This document shows, in pieces, positions 52,254-61,853 of a stretch of DNA of 64,000 nt; the stretch's first letter is position 1; each line of letters begins with the position of its first letter. The notes beneath the pieces are model-generated. The model was not told the origin of the DNA. It saw only the letters and a list, made by a program, of their open reading frames with translations, and did no database searches. The translations under genes were made by a program, and so were the position numbers. This DNA comes from Roseovarius sp. MMSF_3359 (GTDB lineage Bacteria > Pseudomonadota > Alphaproteobacteria > Rhodobacterales > Rhodobacteraceae): the NCBI RefSeq assembly GCF_030733385.1, contig NZ_JASHJC010000001.1, forward strand, positions 124,001-188,000, given 5' to 3'.

Positions 52254-54008
52254 CTAATCTTCTTCAAACGGATCCCACTCGTCGTCCACTTCGGGCAGTG
52301 CCTCGGCCTGGGCTTCGGCTTCCTGGTCCTCCGGGGTGCGGATTTGCGTGATCCGGGCTTTGGGGAATGCCTTGAGAACCGCTTGCACCAAAGGGTGTTC
52401 TTCGGCCTGGGTTTTGAGCGCCAGATCTGCCGCATCCCGCTTCTCGGTGATTGTTTCGGCCCCGCCATCATTCACCAATGTGACGGCCCATCGGTTGCCC
52501 GTCCAACGCTGCAACGCCGCACCCAGGCGGTGGGCGAGTTCGGCAGGCGCATTGTCCGTCGGTACAAATTCAATCCGACCAGGTTGGTAGGCCGCCAGAC
52601 GCACACATCCTTCGACTTCGACCAGGAGCTTCACGTCGCGATTGGCCCGGATCAGCTCCACCACGTGCTCGAATGTCGGAAATCGCGCCAACGCGGCGTC
52701 CAGGTCAGTCGCCAGCGCCGCTTGCGGCCCAGCACCGGCCCCTGTAGGTGTCCGGGCCGAGGCGACAGCCGAGGCCCCCCCGCCCGCCGCAGGCGCGCCT
52801 TCGCTCGGCGAAGGCATCCCTCGGTCTGGTCCTGGCGATGGTGGCGGAGGTGTGTCGCGCAACTTCCGGACCAGCTCCTCGGGACTCGGCAGATCGGCAA
52901 CATGGGTCAGCCGGATCACCGCCATCTCCGCGGCCATCATCGCATTTGGCGCGGCGGCGACCTCTTCCAGCGCCTTCAGCAGCATCTGCCACATCCGTGT
53001 CATCACCCGCATCGGCAGGGCCGCGGCCATGGCCTGGCCACGGGTGCGCTCGTCGGGGCTGATCGTCGGGTCTTCGGCCGCTTCGGGCGTGATCTTGACG
53101 ACGGAAATCCAATGCGTCACCTCGGCCAGATCGCGCAGCACGGCCATCGGGTCGGCCCCTTCGGCATACTGGCTGGAAAGTTCGGTCAACGCACCCGCGG
53201 CGTCGCCCTTCATGATGAGATCGAAGAGATCCAGCACCCGGCCCCGGTCCGCCAGCCCCAGCATCGCGCGCACCTGGTCTGCGCTTGTCTCTCCCGCGCC
53301 GTGGGAAATCGCCTGATCCAGAAGTGATGTCGCATCCCGGGCAGAGCCTTCGGCCGCGCGGGTGATGAGCGCCAGCGCATCGTCACTGATTTCGGCCCCT
53401 TCGGCACTGGATATCTTCTGTAGAAGAGCAATCATCACCTCCGGCTCGATTCGCCGCAAATCGAACCGCTGACACCGCGAAAGGACCGTGACCGGCACCT
53501 TGCGGATTTCGGTGGTGGCAAAGATGAACTTCACGTGCTCCGGCGGCTCCTCCAGCGTTTTCAACAGCGCGTTGAAGGCCGAGGTGCTGAGCATGTGCAC
53601 CTCGTCGATTATGTAGATCTTGTAGCGCGCCGACGCCGCCCGGTAATGCACCGACTCGATGATTTCGCGGATGTCGCCAACGCCGGTACGGCTGGCCGCG
53701 TCCATCTCCATCACGTCCACATGGCGGCCTTCCATGATGGCGGTGCAATGCTCGCACTGCCCGCAGGGCTCGGTCGTGGGGCCGCTAGTGCCGTCGGGGC
53801 CGATGCAGTTCATGCCCTTCGCGATGATCCGCGCGGTGGTGGTCTTACCGGTCCCGCGAATGCCGGTCATGATGAAGGCCTGCGCGATCCGGTCCGCCTC
53901 GAACGCATTTTTCAGCGTGCGCACCATGGCATCCTGGCCCACCAGGTCGGCAAAGGTTTCGGGCCGGTACTTCCGTGCCAGGACTTGATAAGCGGTATTT
54001 TCAGTCAC
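52254..54008 (-). CDS. dnaX: DNA polymerase III subunits gamma and tau
   Basis: DnaX is the clamp-loader ATPase that places the sliding clamp and joins the polymerase cores. The 584-residue product has Walker A GIRGTGKTT (about 48-56), the zinc module CIG...CGQCEHC, the segment IIDEVHMLSTSAFNALLKTLEEPP, and sensor SRCQRFDLRRI. The C-terminal third (from about 390) is Pro/Ala/Gly-rich and then polymerase-binding. The size suggests the tau form; I saw no frameshift signal to check for gamma. SRP RNA, often beside dnaX in bacteria, is here 8 kb away. Confidence 0.96.
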   Translation of the reverse strand: MTENTAYQVLARKYRPETFADLVGQDAMVRTLKNAFEADRIAQAFIMTGIRGTGKTTTARIIAKGMNCIGPDGTSGPTTEPCGQCEHCTAIMEGRHVDVMEMDAASRTGVGDIREIIESVHYRAASARYKIYIIDEVHMLSTSAFNALLKTLEEPPEHVKFIFATTEIRKVPVTVLSRCQRFDLRRIEPEVMIALLQKISSAEGAEISDDALALITRAAEGSARDATSLLDQAISHGAGETSADQVRAMLGLADRGRVLDLFDLIMKGDAAGALTELSSQYAEGADPMAVLRDLAEVTHWISVVKITPEAAEDPTISPDERTRGQAMAAALPMRVMTRMWQMLLKALEEVAAAPNAMMAAEMAVIRLTHVADLPSPEELVRKLRDTPPPPSPGPDRGMPSPSEGAPAAGGGASAVASARTPTGAGAGPQAALATDLDAALARFPTFEHVVELIRANRDVKLLVEVEGCVRLAAYQPGRIEFVPTDNAPAELAHRLGAALQRWTGNRWAVTLVNDGGAETITEKRDAADLALKTQAEEHPLVQAVLKAFPKARITQIRTPEDQEAEAQAEALPEVDDEWDPFEED

Positions 54009-54166
54009 GCGCGGGCTGCCTGTCGTCTTGGATTCGCTCAGGCCAGCCTATGGGTTGGTCGTGCCGAGGTCCAGCAGTCACGCGGATATGGGGCTTAAGG
54101 TTCGCAGTACCGCTTTTTTAAGGTTTTTCGGGCAGTCTGCGGCAGGTTTCGGCTTAAGGATACGCG

Positions 54167-55051
54167 GTGCGTTACATTTTTTCTATTTGGATTTTCTTCG
54201 CTGTGCTTGGCGCGGCTGATCCAGCGCGAGCCGACATGTTGCGCACATGCGTTTTTGTTGAAACGCTGGCCGGTCTGCCGGGGGAGTTGCGCAAGGTGCG
54301 CGAAGGCCGCGGTGATCTTGGTGAATTTCGCAAAAACCTTGCCGATTCCGCCCGGAAGCTGAATGACCGCCGCAGGGTTGCGGTCTTTTCAAATTTCGAG
54401 CGGCGCGCGATGCAAACCTACCTGGATGCTGTCCGCGAGGATTGGCACACCAATGGGCTCAGTACCACTGGTCGTCAGATACCGGGTGTGACGACGATCA
54501 CCGCCCAAAACCGCAGTACGGTGATCGTAATCGCGGGCAAGTTCGGATGTAACCTTCCGTTCCAAAAGGACGATGTGCCGCTCACCAGTGTTGATGGCTT
54601 GACCATAGATCCGCTGACCTTGCTTGCAGCTCTCGCAGCCCTGCTCGCCGTGATTTTCGCGATCATGAAGCTGATGAAATATGGACATCGGGATCAGCGC
54701 ATGATTTGCCGTGTCCCTGCTTGGCTGGGCTTTGCCGGAAACAAATACGCCACCCAGATCATGAACATCAGCCGCGGTGGCGTGATGGTACAGGTTCCCG
54801 AACCCGACATAAGCGATGCCGAGGTGACCCTTGAGTTGGCCAGCATCAACATCACTTCGCGGGTTGTCTGGACCAACAGCAATTTTGCGGGTCTGGTTTT
54901 TGAGAAAAAGATCTCCATGCAGATGGTCGAAGAAATCGCCAGCCAGCGTTCTGCAACCTCACCGAAAAACGATGATGCCGAAGCGGTCATCCCATCACAA
55001 ATTCCCGGGAGCCGGTCGGGGTCACCGGGCATCAGTGCCTCGGCGGGTTAG
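54167..55051 (+). CDS. PilZ-domain protein with signal peptide and periplasmic N-terminal domain
   Basis: The 294-residue product has a signal peptide (1-22), an extracytoplasmic helical domain (23-140), one membrane helix (about 155-172, LLAALAALLAVIFAIMKLM), then a cytoplasmic C-terminal domain with PilZ features (RMICRVPAWLGF, NISRGGVMVQV), which in the family binds cyclic-di-GMP through an RxxxR and a D/NxSxxG motif. The NISRGG part is present; the RxxxR is represented by RMICR. Topology would let it pass a c-di-GMP signal across the membrane. GTG start with AAGGA 7 bases before. Confidence 0.8.
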   Translation: MRYIFSIWIFFAVLGAADPARADMLRTCVFVETLAGLPGELRKVREGRGDLGEFRKNLADSARKLNDRRRVAVFSNFERRAMQTYLDAVREDWHTNGLSTTGRQIPGVTTITAQNRSTVIVIAGKFGCNLPFQKDDVPLTSVDGLTIDPLTLLAALAALLAVIFAIMKLMKYGHRDQRMICRVPAWLGFAGNKYATQIMNISRGGVMVQVPEPDISDAEVTLELASINITSRVVWTNSNFAGLVFEKKISMQMVEEIASQRSATSPKNDDAEAVIPSQIPGSRSGSPGISASAG

Positions 55052-55199
55052 GCCGGGCGGTCCCCAAGCGATCTGGGCTCCTTACGGCCAGCGTGAATTG
55101 TAGCGATCAACAGGGCAAGCGGACGCAACAGGTCAGCCGTTGGCTGGTGGGCGATCCGGGGTACGGGCCACTCCTAGCTGCGGCGCACAACTTGGGAGT

Positions 55200-55598
55200 T
55201 TACAGCGCCCAAAGCACGGCGCCGGTGGCAGCGGTCGCCAGGGAAAGAAGCGTTGCAAGGAGAGTGAAGCTCTTTGTCGGCATCGCCTCCGCGTCGTTAT
55301 CCGACAGCCGTCGCAGGGTCTTGCAGGCCTGCCGTCTTGCCGCCCAGTAGATCACGATGGCGATCGCCAGAAACATTGTCGCCACGAGTTTTGCCGCCCA
55401 GGTGGGGTCAAAATCGCCGAAAACCGCCTTGAGCCCGATGGCCACGCCCACCGCTCCCAGTCCGAAACCCATCCAACTGCTGAAGGTTCGTTCATTGGCC
55501 ATGATCGTCCGATCCTCGGCCCAGGCGGTGCGCATTTCCGCCTTGCTTCCGGAGCTTTCATGCTGCGTCTTCTTGCCGTCGTTTTCGCTGTCCGCCAT
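55200..55598 (-). CDS. DUF202/YidH-family membrane protein
   Basis: The 132-residue protein has a charged N-terminus (1-25) and three hydrophobic helices, with the DUF202 signature DRTIMANERTFSSWMGFGLG. Members are inner-membrane proteins of unknown function. Convergent or overlapping frames on the plus strand are shadows. Confidence 0.85.
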   Translation of the reverse strand: MADSENDGKKTQHESSGSKAEMRTAWAEDRTIMANERTFSSWMGFGLGAVGVAIGLKAVFGDFDPTWAAKLVATMFLAIAIVIYWAARRQACKTLRRLSDNDAEAMPTKSFTLLATLLSLATAATGAVLWAL

Positions 55599-55710
55599 GG
55601 CGTCACGTTAGCGGGTTGCCGCGCTGAGGGCGAGGGCGGGTTTCTCCCCCTAGGCAATAAATTCGCAAAAGGTGTATGTTGGTGTCTGAAACCGAAGGGG
55701 GAGAGATCTG

Positions 55711-56550
55711 ATGCGGTTAAGGGGTGTGCGCGGCAGCCGGAACATCGAGGATCGCCGCAAGCGCGGCGGACGTGCCGGTGCCGGGATTGGTGGTGTCGGC
55801 TTGTTGGTCGTTTTGGCGGTCGGGTATTTTGCAGGTGTTGATGTGACGCCGTTTCTCCAAGGGCAGGGGGGCTTGTCGCAGCCGGGCGAGACCCGGGAAC
55901 TGACGGCCGAAGAGAAGCAGGCGGGCGAATTCTCGTCCCGCGTTCTGGCCACGACCGAAGACGTCTGGGGCCGGATCTTCCCGCAACAGATCGGCAAAGA
56001 ATACCGCCCGCCGGTGATGGTCCTCTATGCCGGTGTCACGAGCAGCCCTTGCGGCAATGCCTCGGGCGCAACTGGGCCGTTCTACTGTCCGGCTGACCGC
56101 AAGGCGTATCTGGACACCGAGTTTTTCGCGACGCTGGCGCGTGAGATGGGCGCCAAGGGTGATTTTGCCGCGGCCTACGTGATTGCCCATGAGGTGGCCC
56201 ACCACGTACAGAACGAATTGGGCATCCTGCCCGAAGTCAACAAGCGGCGGCAGGCGGTTGGCCGGGCCGAGGCCAACGCGCTGACCGTGCGGCTGGAACT
56301 TCAGGCGGATTGCCTGAGCGGGGTCTGGGCACGCTCGGTCGAGGGGATGCTGGAGCCCGGTGATCTCGAAGAGGCGTTGAACGCCGCGCGCAAGATCGGT
56401 GACGATTACCTGCAGAAACGCGCAGGCCGGGTGCCACAACCACATACGTTCACCCATGGCACGTCCGAGCAGCGGTCCCGCTGGTTTGCCACCGGCTACC
56501 AGTCAGGCGACCCGGGCCAATGCGATACGTTTGGCACTGACCGGCTCTGA
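55711..56550 (+). CDS. Neutral zinc metallopeptidase (YpfJ/KPN_02809 family)
   Basis: The 279-residue protein has an N-terminal anchor (about 25-43) after a basic start (RLRGVRGSRNIEDRRKRGG) and a zinc metallopeptidase domain with HEVAHHVQNELG, where the two His and Glu form the active site. GPFYCPADRKAYLD and LELQADCLSGVWAR follow, as usual. Substrates of this family are unknown. The ATG at 55711 follows GGGGGAGAG. Confidence 0.9.
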   Translation: MRLRGVRGSRNIEDRRKRGGRAGAGIGGVGLLVVLAVGYFAGVDVTPFLQGQGGLSQPGETRELTAEEKQAGEFSSRVLATTEDVWGRIFPQQIGKEYRPPVMVLYAGVTSSPCGNASGATGPFYCPADRKAYLDTEFFATLAREMGAKGDFAAAYVIAHEVAHHVQNELGILPEVNKRRQAVGRAEANALTVRLELQADCLSGVWARSVEGMLEPGDLEEALNAARKIGDDYLQKRAGRVPQPHTFTHGTSEQRSRWFATGYQSGDPGQCDTFGTDRL

Positions 56551-56557
56551 GCGCACG

Positions 56558-57046
56558 ATGTCGGGGTTTGTCATCTACGCACTCCCCCTACATGATGGCA
56601 TTGTTGCGCTTTCGCCTTTGCCGGGACGCAGCGGTGACTACGCCGCGGACCTGCAACACCTCAGGGACTGGCAGCCCGCAATCGTCATCTCCATGACCAC
56701 CCAGGCGGAAATGGTCGCACGCGGCGCCGGTGATCTGGGCCATGATCTGCGCAACATGGCAATCCGATGGTTTCACCTGCCGATCGAGGATTTCGGCGCG
56801 CCAACCCCCGAAGTTGAGGAGAATTGGCACAGCGCCGCCAAACCGGCCCTGGATGCGGTGCACGGCGGTGGCCGGGTCCTGATCCATTGCAACGGTGGTT
56901 GCGGGCGTTCCGGCATGGCTGTCCTGCGGCTGATGGTCGAGGCGGGTGAAGACCCTGATGCCGCGCTGGCGCGCCTGCGGGCGGTGCGCCCCTGCGCGGT
57001 GGAAACCGGGGCGCAATTGGCCTGGGCGACGCATGTCGAGGTCTAG
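56558..57046 (+). CDS. Dual-specificity/tyrosine phosphatase-like protein
   Basis: The 162-residue enzyme carries the Cys-based phosphatase P-loop HCNGGCGRSGM (HCxxGxxRS), preceded by a candidate general acid Asp in FHLPIEDFGAP. It lies 7 bases after the metallopeptidase gene, with start ATG at 56558. Its physiological substrate is not known. Confidence 0.87.
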   Translation: MSGFVIYALPLHDGIVALSPLPGRSGDYAADLQHLRDWQPAIVISMTTQAEMVARGAGDLGHDLRNMAIRWFHLPIEDFGAPTPEVEENWHSAAKPALDAVHGGGRVLIHCNGGCGRSGMAVLRLMVEAGEDPDAALARLRAVRPCAVETGAQLAWATHVEV

Positions 57047-57143
57047 ACCTCTGCGCGTTCATATCGGGCCGTCTGTCCTGGCCATCGCCGGTGGCGCGAG
57101 CGCCAAGAGGGGGCGGATACCGCTGGGGGAACGGCGACGGGCC

Positions 57144-58067
57144 TTAACGCCGCCAGATCGGATTGGACCAGGCCCGTCTGCCGGCGCGGTCGATCACCGT
57201 AACCCTGATCCAGCGGCTGTGCTTGACCGGGTTGAGATAAAGCCGCGTCTGCGTCATCGAGGCCCCGTGCACCCTCTTTGTTCGCGACCCTTCGCCCGAA
57301 ACGATCACCGTCTCGACCGCCGATGAGGTGACCGTCAGGGTTTCACCGACAAGTTCGATGTCGCGTAATTCCGGACCCTGGCTGGCATAGAAATGCCCGG
57401 CCTTCAGGGCCGCAAGAAGCGCCTCGGGCGTGTTGGTCTCGGCCTTGACCATGACCCAGCCACCAAAGGCATCATTGCTTGAAAAATGCGCGTCATCCGT
57501 GGCGATCATGCTCAGGTCGCGCCCCTCGTTCAGCAGCAGGTCAGCGGTGTGAAACCCCTCGGCGCGGTCGCAATCGACACCGCATCCGTGGTTGTAGACC
57601 TCGACCGCATGGGCGGCGGTGATCGACCGCGCATCCGCTTGTGTCATCGCCGACCAGTGTGGATGCGCGATGGCCACGAAAGCACCGGCATCGCGGGCCC
57701 GCTGGGCAATTTCGGGGCCGGTTTCCTGCGACTCGACCGGCGCGAAATCCGGTGCGTTGGCCTGGGCAAAATCCTCTGGCAGGCCGACGGCCAGGATATG
57801 CCAGATTTCACCGTTCTCCATCGCCCCGGAATGCAATTCGGCCCCCGGGATCGTCGTGAAACCGTCATCGCGGAAGGCCTTGGTATCTGCGATAGGATAG
57901 TTGAAGAGGCCGACGAAATGGTCGGTGAGGCTGATGAAATCGTACCCTTCGGCCTTGTAGCGCCGGCAAACCTCGGCCGGTTCCAGCGCGCCATCGGAGA
58001 GGTTGGAATGCGTATGCAGATTGCCGCGGTGAAAGCGGCCCGGCGCGGTGAAGGCGTTGAGTGTCAT
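57144..58067 (-). CDS. PHP-domain metal-dependent phosphoesterase
   Basis: The 307-residue protein has the PHP motifs NLHTHSNLSDG, ISLTDHF, PGAELH and AIAHPHW, which place metal-binding His and Asp residues for phosphoester hydrolysis. The C-terminal 90 residues form a separate beta-rich domain (TVTSSAVETVIVSGEG). It is not the DnaE-associated PHP. Substrate unknown. Confidence 0.88.
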   Translation of the reverse strand: MTLNAFTAPGRFHRGNLHTHSNLSDGALEPAEVCRRYKAEGYDFISLTDHFVGLFNYPIADTKAFRDDGFTTIPGAELHSGAMENGEIWHILAVGLPEDFAQANAPDFAPVESQETGPEIAQRARDAGAFVAIAHPHWSAMTQADARSITAAHAVEVYNHGCGVDCDRAEGFHTADLLLNEGRDLSMIATDDAHFSSNDAFGGWVMVKAETNTPEALLAALKAGHFYASQGPELRDIELVGETLTVTSSAVETVIVSGEGSRTKRVHGASMTQTRLYLNPVKHSRWIRVTVIDRAGRRAWSNPIWRR

Positions 58068-58181
58068 GATCGGCCTCGGGCGGTCAGTTGGTATGCTGCC
58101 CTCACGCTAGCAGCGCCGAAGAGGCGATCAAGCCTGTTCGCGACCCCGTCGCGGCGAATTCGGAAAAAGACCGCCGCGGTT

Positions 58182-58649
58182 TCAGGCGCTGCGCGGGTAG
58201 CGGTCTTCGAGATCGCGGGCGAATTCCGCCACCCGCAGCTTGTACCTGTCGGTCAGATTGCTGCGTGCCAGTTTCAACGACTGGACCAGCAGGCGGGAGG
58301 AGAGGTTGATCGGTTTCAGCTCGATTTCCGCGCTCATCCGCGTCCGGCCCCGCGACAGGGCCACCAGGTCAACAACCATATGGCCGCCCATTTTTGATGA
58401 ACGCGACGTCAGAACCAGGCCGTTGGGCGCATCGAGATCGGTCAGCTCCATCTTGAGTTCGCGCATTTTGCCCCGCAGCTTGAAGGTCACGTCCCAGGCC
58501 ATGCCGATCCCGGGGCTGGCAAGATTGTCCACACGCTGCACCTCGGCCCCACGGCGCAAGGCTGACCGTTCAAAGGCCTGGAAATTGGTTACCTGGTCAA
58601 ACACGAACTGGATCGGGGCTTCGATATCTTCCTTTGCGCTGAACTTCAT
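58182..58649 (-). CDS. SRPBCC (START/Bet v1-like) family protein
   Basis: The 155-residue protein has the polyketide cyclase/START-like N-terminus KFSAKEDIEAPIQFVFDQV and the matching beta-rich fold with a long C-terminal helix. It has no signal peptide. It probably binds a small hydrophobic ligand; function not known. Confidence 0.8.
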   Translation of the reverse strand: MKFSAKEDIEAPIQFVFDQVTNFQAFERSALRRGAEVQRVDNLASPGIGMAWDVTFKLRGKMRELKMELTDLDAPNGLVLTSRSSKMGGHMVVDLVALSRGRTRMSAEIELKPINLSSRLLVQSLKLARSNLTDRYKLRVAEFARDLEDRYPRSA

Positions 58650-58690
58650 GGCCAGGCCTTCGTTGTCTTCTGCTCACGGTCAGTGTTGCG

Positions 58691-59656
58691 TCAATAGAGT
58701 GTATCCGCAAGCCAGTTGCGCAGTAAAAAGTGTGCTATTGCGCCGTTTCGTGCGGGCAAAAGTATAGGGTGTTCCCCTGCAAAGGCCATCAGGATTTCCT
58801 CGCGCGGGAACCAGCGGGCGTCTTCGATTTCCGCCGGATCAATCGTGATCTCCCGCGTCAGGGCCTCACCTGCGCAGCCAATCATCAATGACGAGGGGAA
58901 GGCCCAGGGTTGGCTGGCCAGGTAGCCGACTTTGCCAACCCGAATGCCCGCTTCTTCGACAACCTCGCGGCGCACGGCGGCCTCGATGGTCTCGCCGGGT
59001 TCGATAAAGCCCGCGAGCAGCGAATACATGCCCTCGGGCCACCCTGGGGAGCGTCCCATCAGAACCGAATTTCCGTGCGTGATCAGCATGATGACCACCG
59101 GGTCCGTGCGGGGAAAATGCTGCCCGCCGCAGGTATTGCAACTGCGCTGCCATCCCGCTTGCACCCTGGTCGATTCCGCCCCGCACCGGGCGCAGAAACG
59201 GTGGCTTACATGCCAATCCAGAACCGATTTTGCGGTGGCCGCCAGTTCCGCGTCCCGCGGGCTTAACCGGGTCATGATCCGACGAAGCTCGGCAAAACAA
59301 CTGTCGGGCAGGTCGGGGTGGCGCTGCTCGGAGGGGTCCCGGAACTGCGCCAGTTCGGCTTCGTTCAGGCCTTCGGGCGTCCAGGCTGACAGATCATGGG
59401 CGAAGACAAGGGTGCCGTCTTCTTCGCGCCCAAGGAACAGCGCCGGCTCGGACGTGGTGACGACAGGGTGATCCATCGTCACGCGCGTCAGGGGGGCAAG
59501 CTCTCCGTCGGCCACGAGCGGTTTGCCGCGCCAGAACAGGATCGTCACAGCCCGACCAGCCGACACGGCCGCCGCCAGGGCATCGGCATCACCACGCAGT
59601 TCCGCCGCGCGATCAAGACCGCTACCGCCAAAAGTGACGGTTTCCGCGTTTTCCAT
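58691..59656 (-). CDS. nudC: NAD+ diphosphatase (NudC), NADH pyrophosphatase
   Basis: The 321-residue enzyme hydrolyses NAD(H) to AMP and NMN(H) and in E. coli also removes NAD caps from RNA. It has the zinc ribbon CARCGAES...CNTCGG (four Cys), the Nudix box GFIEPGETIEAAVRREVVEE (within 20) and the NudC-specific SQPWAFPSSLMIG. Length fits the family. The genes on either side show no shared pathway. Confidence 0.93.
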   Translation of the reverse strand: MENAETVTFGGSGLDRAAELRGDADALAAAVSAGRAVTILFWRGKPLVADGELAPLTRVTMDHPVVTTSEPALFLGREEDGTLVFAHDLSAWTPEGLNEAELAQFRDPSEQRHPDLPDSCFAELRRIMTRLSPRDAELAATAKSVLDWHVSHRFCARCGAESTRVQAGWQRSCNTCGGQHFPRTDPVVIMLITHGNSVLMGRSPGWPEGMYSLLAGFIEPGETIEAAVRREVVEEAGIRVGKVGYLASQPWAFPSSLMIGCAGEALTREITIDPAEIEDARWFPREEILMAFAGEHPILLPARNGAIAHFLLRNWLADTLY

Positions 59657-59838
59657 CCTGTGCTCCCGGTTGCTTCGCCGCTATCGGTGGCATTTTCATG
59701 CTGCCTGAGCAAGACCGTTCGCCGCATAGGCGGGTTGATAAGATATTTGAATGAACAACTTAAGGTAGATTAACGCTTGCGCGGTGGTACTAATGGTATA
59801 GTAGTCAAAAAGGGGTGCGCGCTGTTCGGCACTTGGGA

Positions 59839-59850
59839 TCAACCGGTTGA
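59839..59850. promoter_or_regulatory. 12-bp perfect palindrome TCAACCGGTTGA upstream of the nucleotidase gene
   Basis: The palindrome has the AACCGGTT core that recalls LacI/GalR-type operators. It overlaps the TTG candidate start at 59847 and lies 18 bases before the ATG at 59868. Confidence 0.4.
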
Positions 59851-59867
59851 ATGATACGAAACTCTAC

Positions 59868-61853
59868 ATGGGAACAGGCAGAGATTTGAGTGAAGTTTCC
59901 CCGTTGCCTGAAGACAGGGATCAACTTTCCAGTGACAAGCCCTGTATTCAGGTCCGGCTTCTGGAGACGACGGATGTGCATTCCAACCTGCTGCCGTTCG
60001 ATTACTATGCCGACAATTGCGAGACGTCATTTGGCCTCGCGCGTACTGCGAAACTGATCAAGGCGGCCCGTGCTGAGGCGGAGAATTGCCTGTTGTTGGA
60101 CAATGGAGATTTTCTCCAGGGCACGCCGCTCAGTGATCTCACCGCGCAGCCTGATAGCGGGTGGCAGGGACCGCATCCGGCGGTGACGGCAATGAACTAC
60201 CTGAGCTACGATGCCGCCGGGATTGGCAATCACGAGTTCAATTTCGGCCTCGACTGGTTGCGCGATGCACTTGCGGATGCGGACTTCCCGGTCACCTGTG
60301 CCAATGCGGTAACCGAGCAGGCGGAGGATGTCACCGCGGACAAGACGTTGCTGCCGCCCTACCTGCTTCTTGATCGGCAGATGGTTGATGATCGCGGGGA
60401 TCTTCATGACCTGCGCATCGGCATCATTGCCCTCCTGCCGCCGCAGATTACCACCTGGGATCATTTTCACCTGCAAGGGCGCCTGACCGCTCGCGATATC
60501 ATCGAGGCCGCCCGCGCCTGGGTGCCGCGGATTCGGGCCGAGGGGGCGGACATCGTGGTGGCCCTTGCCCATAGCGGGATCGACGGGCAGGACTTCTACC
60601 CGATGAAGGAAAACGTGGCGCTGGCCCTGGGCGAATTGCCCGGCATCGACGCCATTCTGGCCGGTCACACCCATGAGGTTTTTCCCGGTCCCGGGACCGC
60701 GGATATGGGCGGCGCCAATGCCAATCGCGGGACGCTGAACGGCACTCCCGCAGTCATGGCCGGGTTCCGGGGGTCGCATCTTGGTGTCCTCGATCTCTAT
60801 TTGCAACGGGGTTCGTCGGGCTGGACGGTTGCCGCGCACCGGTCCGAAGCACGACCCGTTATCGCGCCCGGCGGTGCTGATCCCGCGCCCCCGGACGAGA
60901 CCCTCAAGGAGCTGCTCTGGCCCGCGCATCAGCATACGCTGAACCTGATCCGCAAACCGCTCGGCAAGACCACGGTTCCGCTGCACAGCTACCTGGCGCT
61001 GGTGCGCAACGATCCCGCCACGCAGCTTGTCAGCCGTGCGCAGGCGGCGGCACTGGCCCGCATGGTCGACGGGACCCCGGATGCCGAGTTGCCCATCCTG
61101 TCGGCAAACGCGCCATTCAAGACTGGCGGTCGCGGCGGGCCGAAATACTTCACCGAGATCCCGCCGGGTGACTTCCGGTTGCGAAATGCCGCGGACCTTT
61201 ACGCCTTTCCCAACACGCTGTGCGGACTTCGCTTGACCGGCGCGCAGTTGCGCGACTGGCTGGAACGCGCGGCGGCCTGCTTCAACCGGATCGGCCCGGT
61301 GGAGGACGATCAACCCCTGATCAATCCGCGGATGCCGGGCCACAATTTCGATGTGATCGACGGGCTGACCTATTTGATCGACCTGTCGCAACCGGCGCGG
61401 TTCGATGACAAGGGCCGGGTGATCGACCCGGCCGCGCATCGCATTGCTGACCTCTGTCATGCCGGGCAGCCGATTGACGAGGAACAGGTGTTTCTGCTCG
61501 CCACGAACAGTTTTCGCGCCCATGGCGGCGGCCCCTATCCGCAACTGCCCAAAGAGAGCTTTGCCATCAGCAGCCGCCAGCCGATACGCGATATCGTTGC
61601 CCAGTACGTGCAGGACACGACCACGCCGGAGATGACCGCGCAGCCCATCTGGCGTTTCGCGGCCCCGCCTGGCGCCACGGCTGTCTTCGACACCGGGCCG
61701 GGCATCCGCCGGTACGCGGATGAACTTGCGGCCCTGGGAGCGACCGATCTAGGCGATACATCCGCGGGCTTCGCCCGGCTGCGCCTGCCGCTTGGCGGAC
61801 CCACCACGCACAGTCTTGCGAATCCGGGCGGTGCGGCTTATGTAACCCCCTGA
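59868..61853 (+). CDS. 2',3'-cyclic-nucleotide 2'-phosphodiesterase/3'-nucleotidase-like protein (CpdB-like)
   Basis: About 661 residues, with a metallophosphatase domain (LLETTDVHSNLLPFDYY, GIGNHEFNFGLDWL, ILAGHTHEVFPGPG) and a C-terminal 5'-nucleotidase substrate domain (YAFPNTLCGLRLTGAQL). CpdB hydrolyses 2',3'-cyclic and 3' nucleotides in the periplasm; this protein, however, shows no signal peptide. Two starts are possible: TTG at 59847 and ATG at 59868; neither has a strong ribosome site, and the TTG falls inside a palindrome. The stop codon overlaps the first bases of the SRP RNA gene. Confidence 0.85.
   Translation: MGTGRDLSEVSPLPEDRDQLSSDKPCIQVRLLETTDVHSNLLPFDYYADNCETSFGLARTAKLIKAARAEAENCLLLDNGDFLQGTPLSDLTAQPDSGWQGPHPAVTAMNYLSYDAAGIGNHEFNFGLDWLRDALADADFPVTCANAVTEQAEDVTADKTLLPPYLLLDRQMVDDRGDLHDLRIGIIALLPPQITTWDHFHLQGRLTARDIIEAARAWVPRIRAEGADIVVALAHSGIDGQDFYPMKENVALALGELPGIDAILAGHTHEVFPGPGTADMGGANANRGTLNGTPAVMAGFRGSHLGVLDLYLQRGSSGWTVAAHRSEARPVIAPGGADPAPPDETLKELLWPAHQHTLNLIRKPLGKTTVPLHSYLALVRNDPATQLVSRAQAAALARMVDGTPDAELPILSANAPFKTGGRGGPKYFTEIPPGDFRLRNAADLYAFPNTLCGLRLTGAQLRDWLERAAACFNRIGPVEDDQPLINPRMPGHNFDVIDGLTYLIDLSQPARFDDKGRVIDPAAHRIADLCHAGQPIDEEQVFLLATNSFRAHGGGPYPQLPKESFAISSRQPIRDIVAQYVQDTTTPEMTAQPIWRFAAPPGATAVFDTGPGIRRYADELAALGATDLGDTSAGFARLRLPLGGPTTHSLANPGGAAYVTP

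Noticed and set aside
59816-59867. Promoter elements before the CpdB-like gene
   Set aside because: TATAGT and TTGCGC hexamers are present but at 14-base spacing, too short for a sigma-70 promoter.
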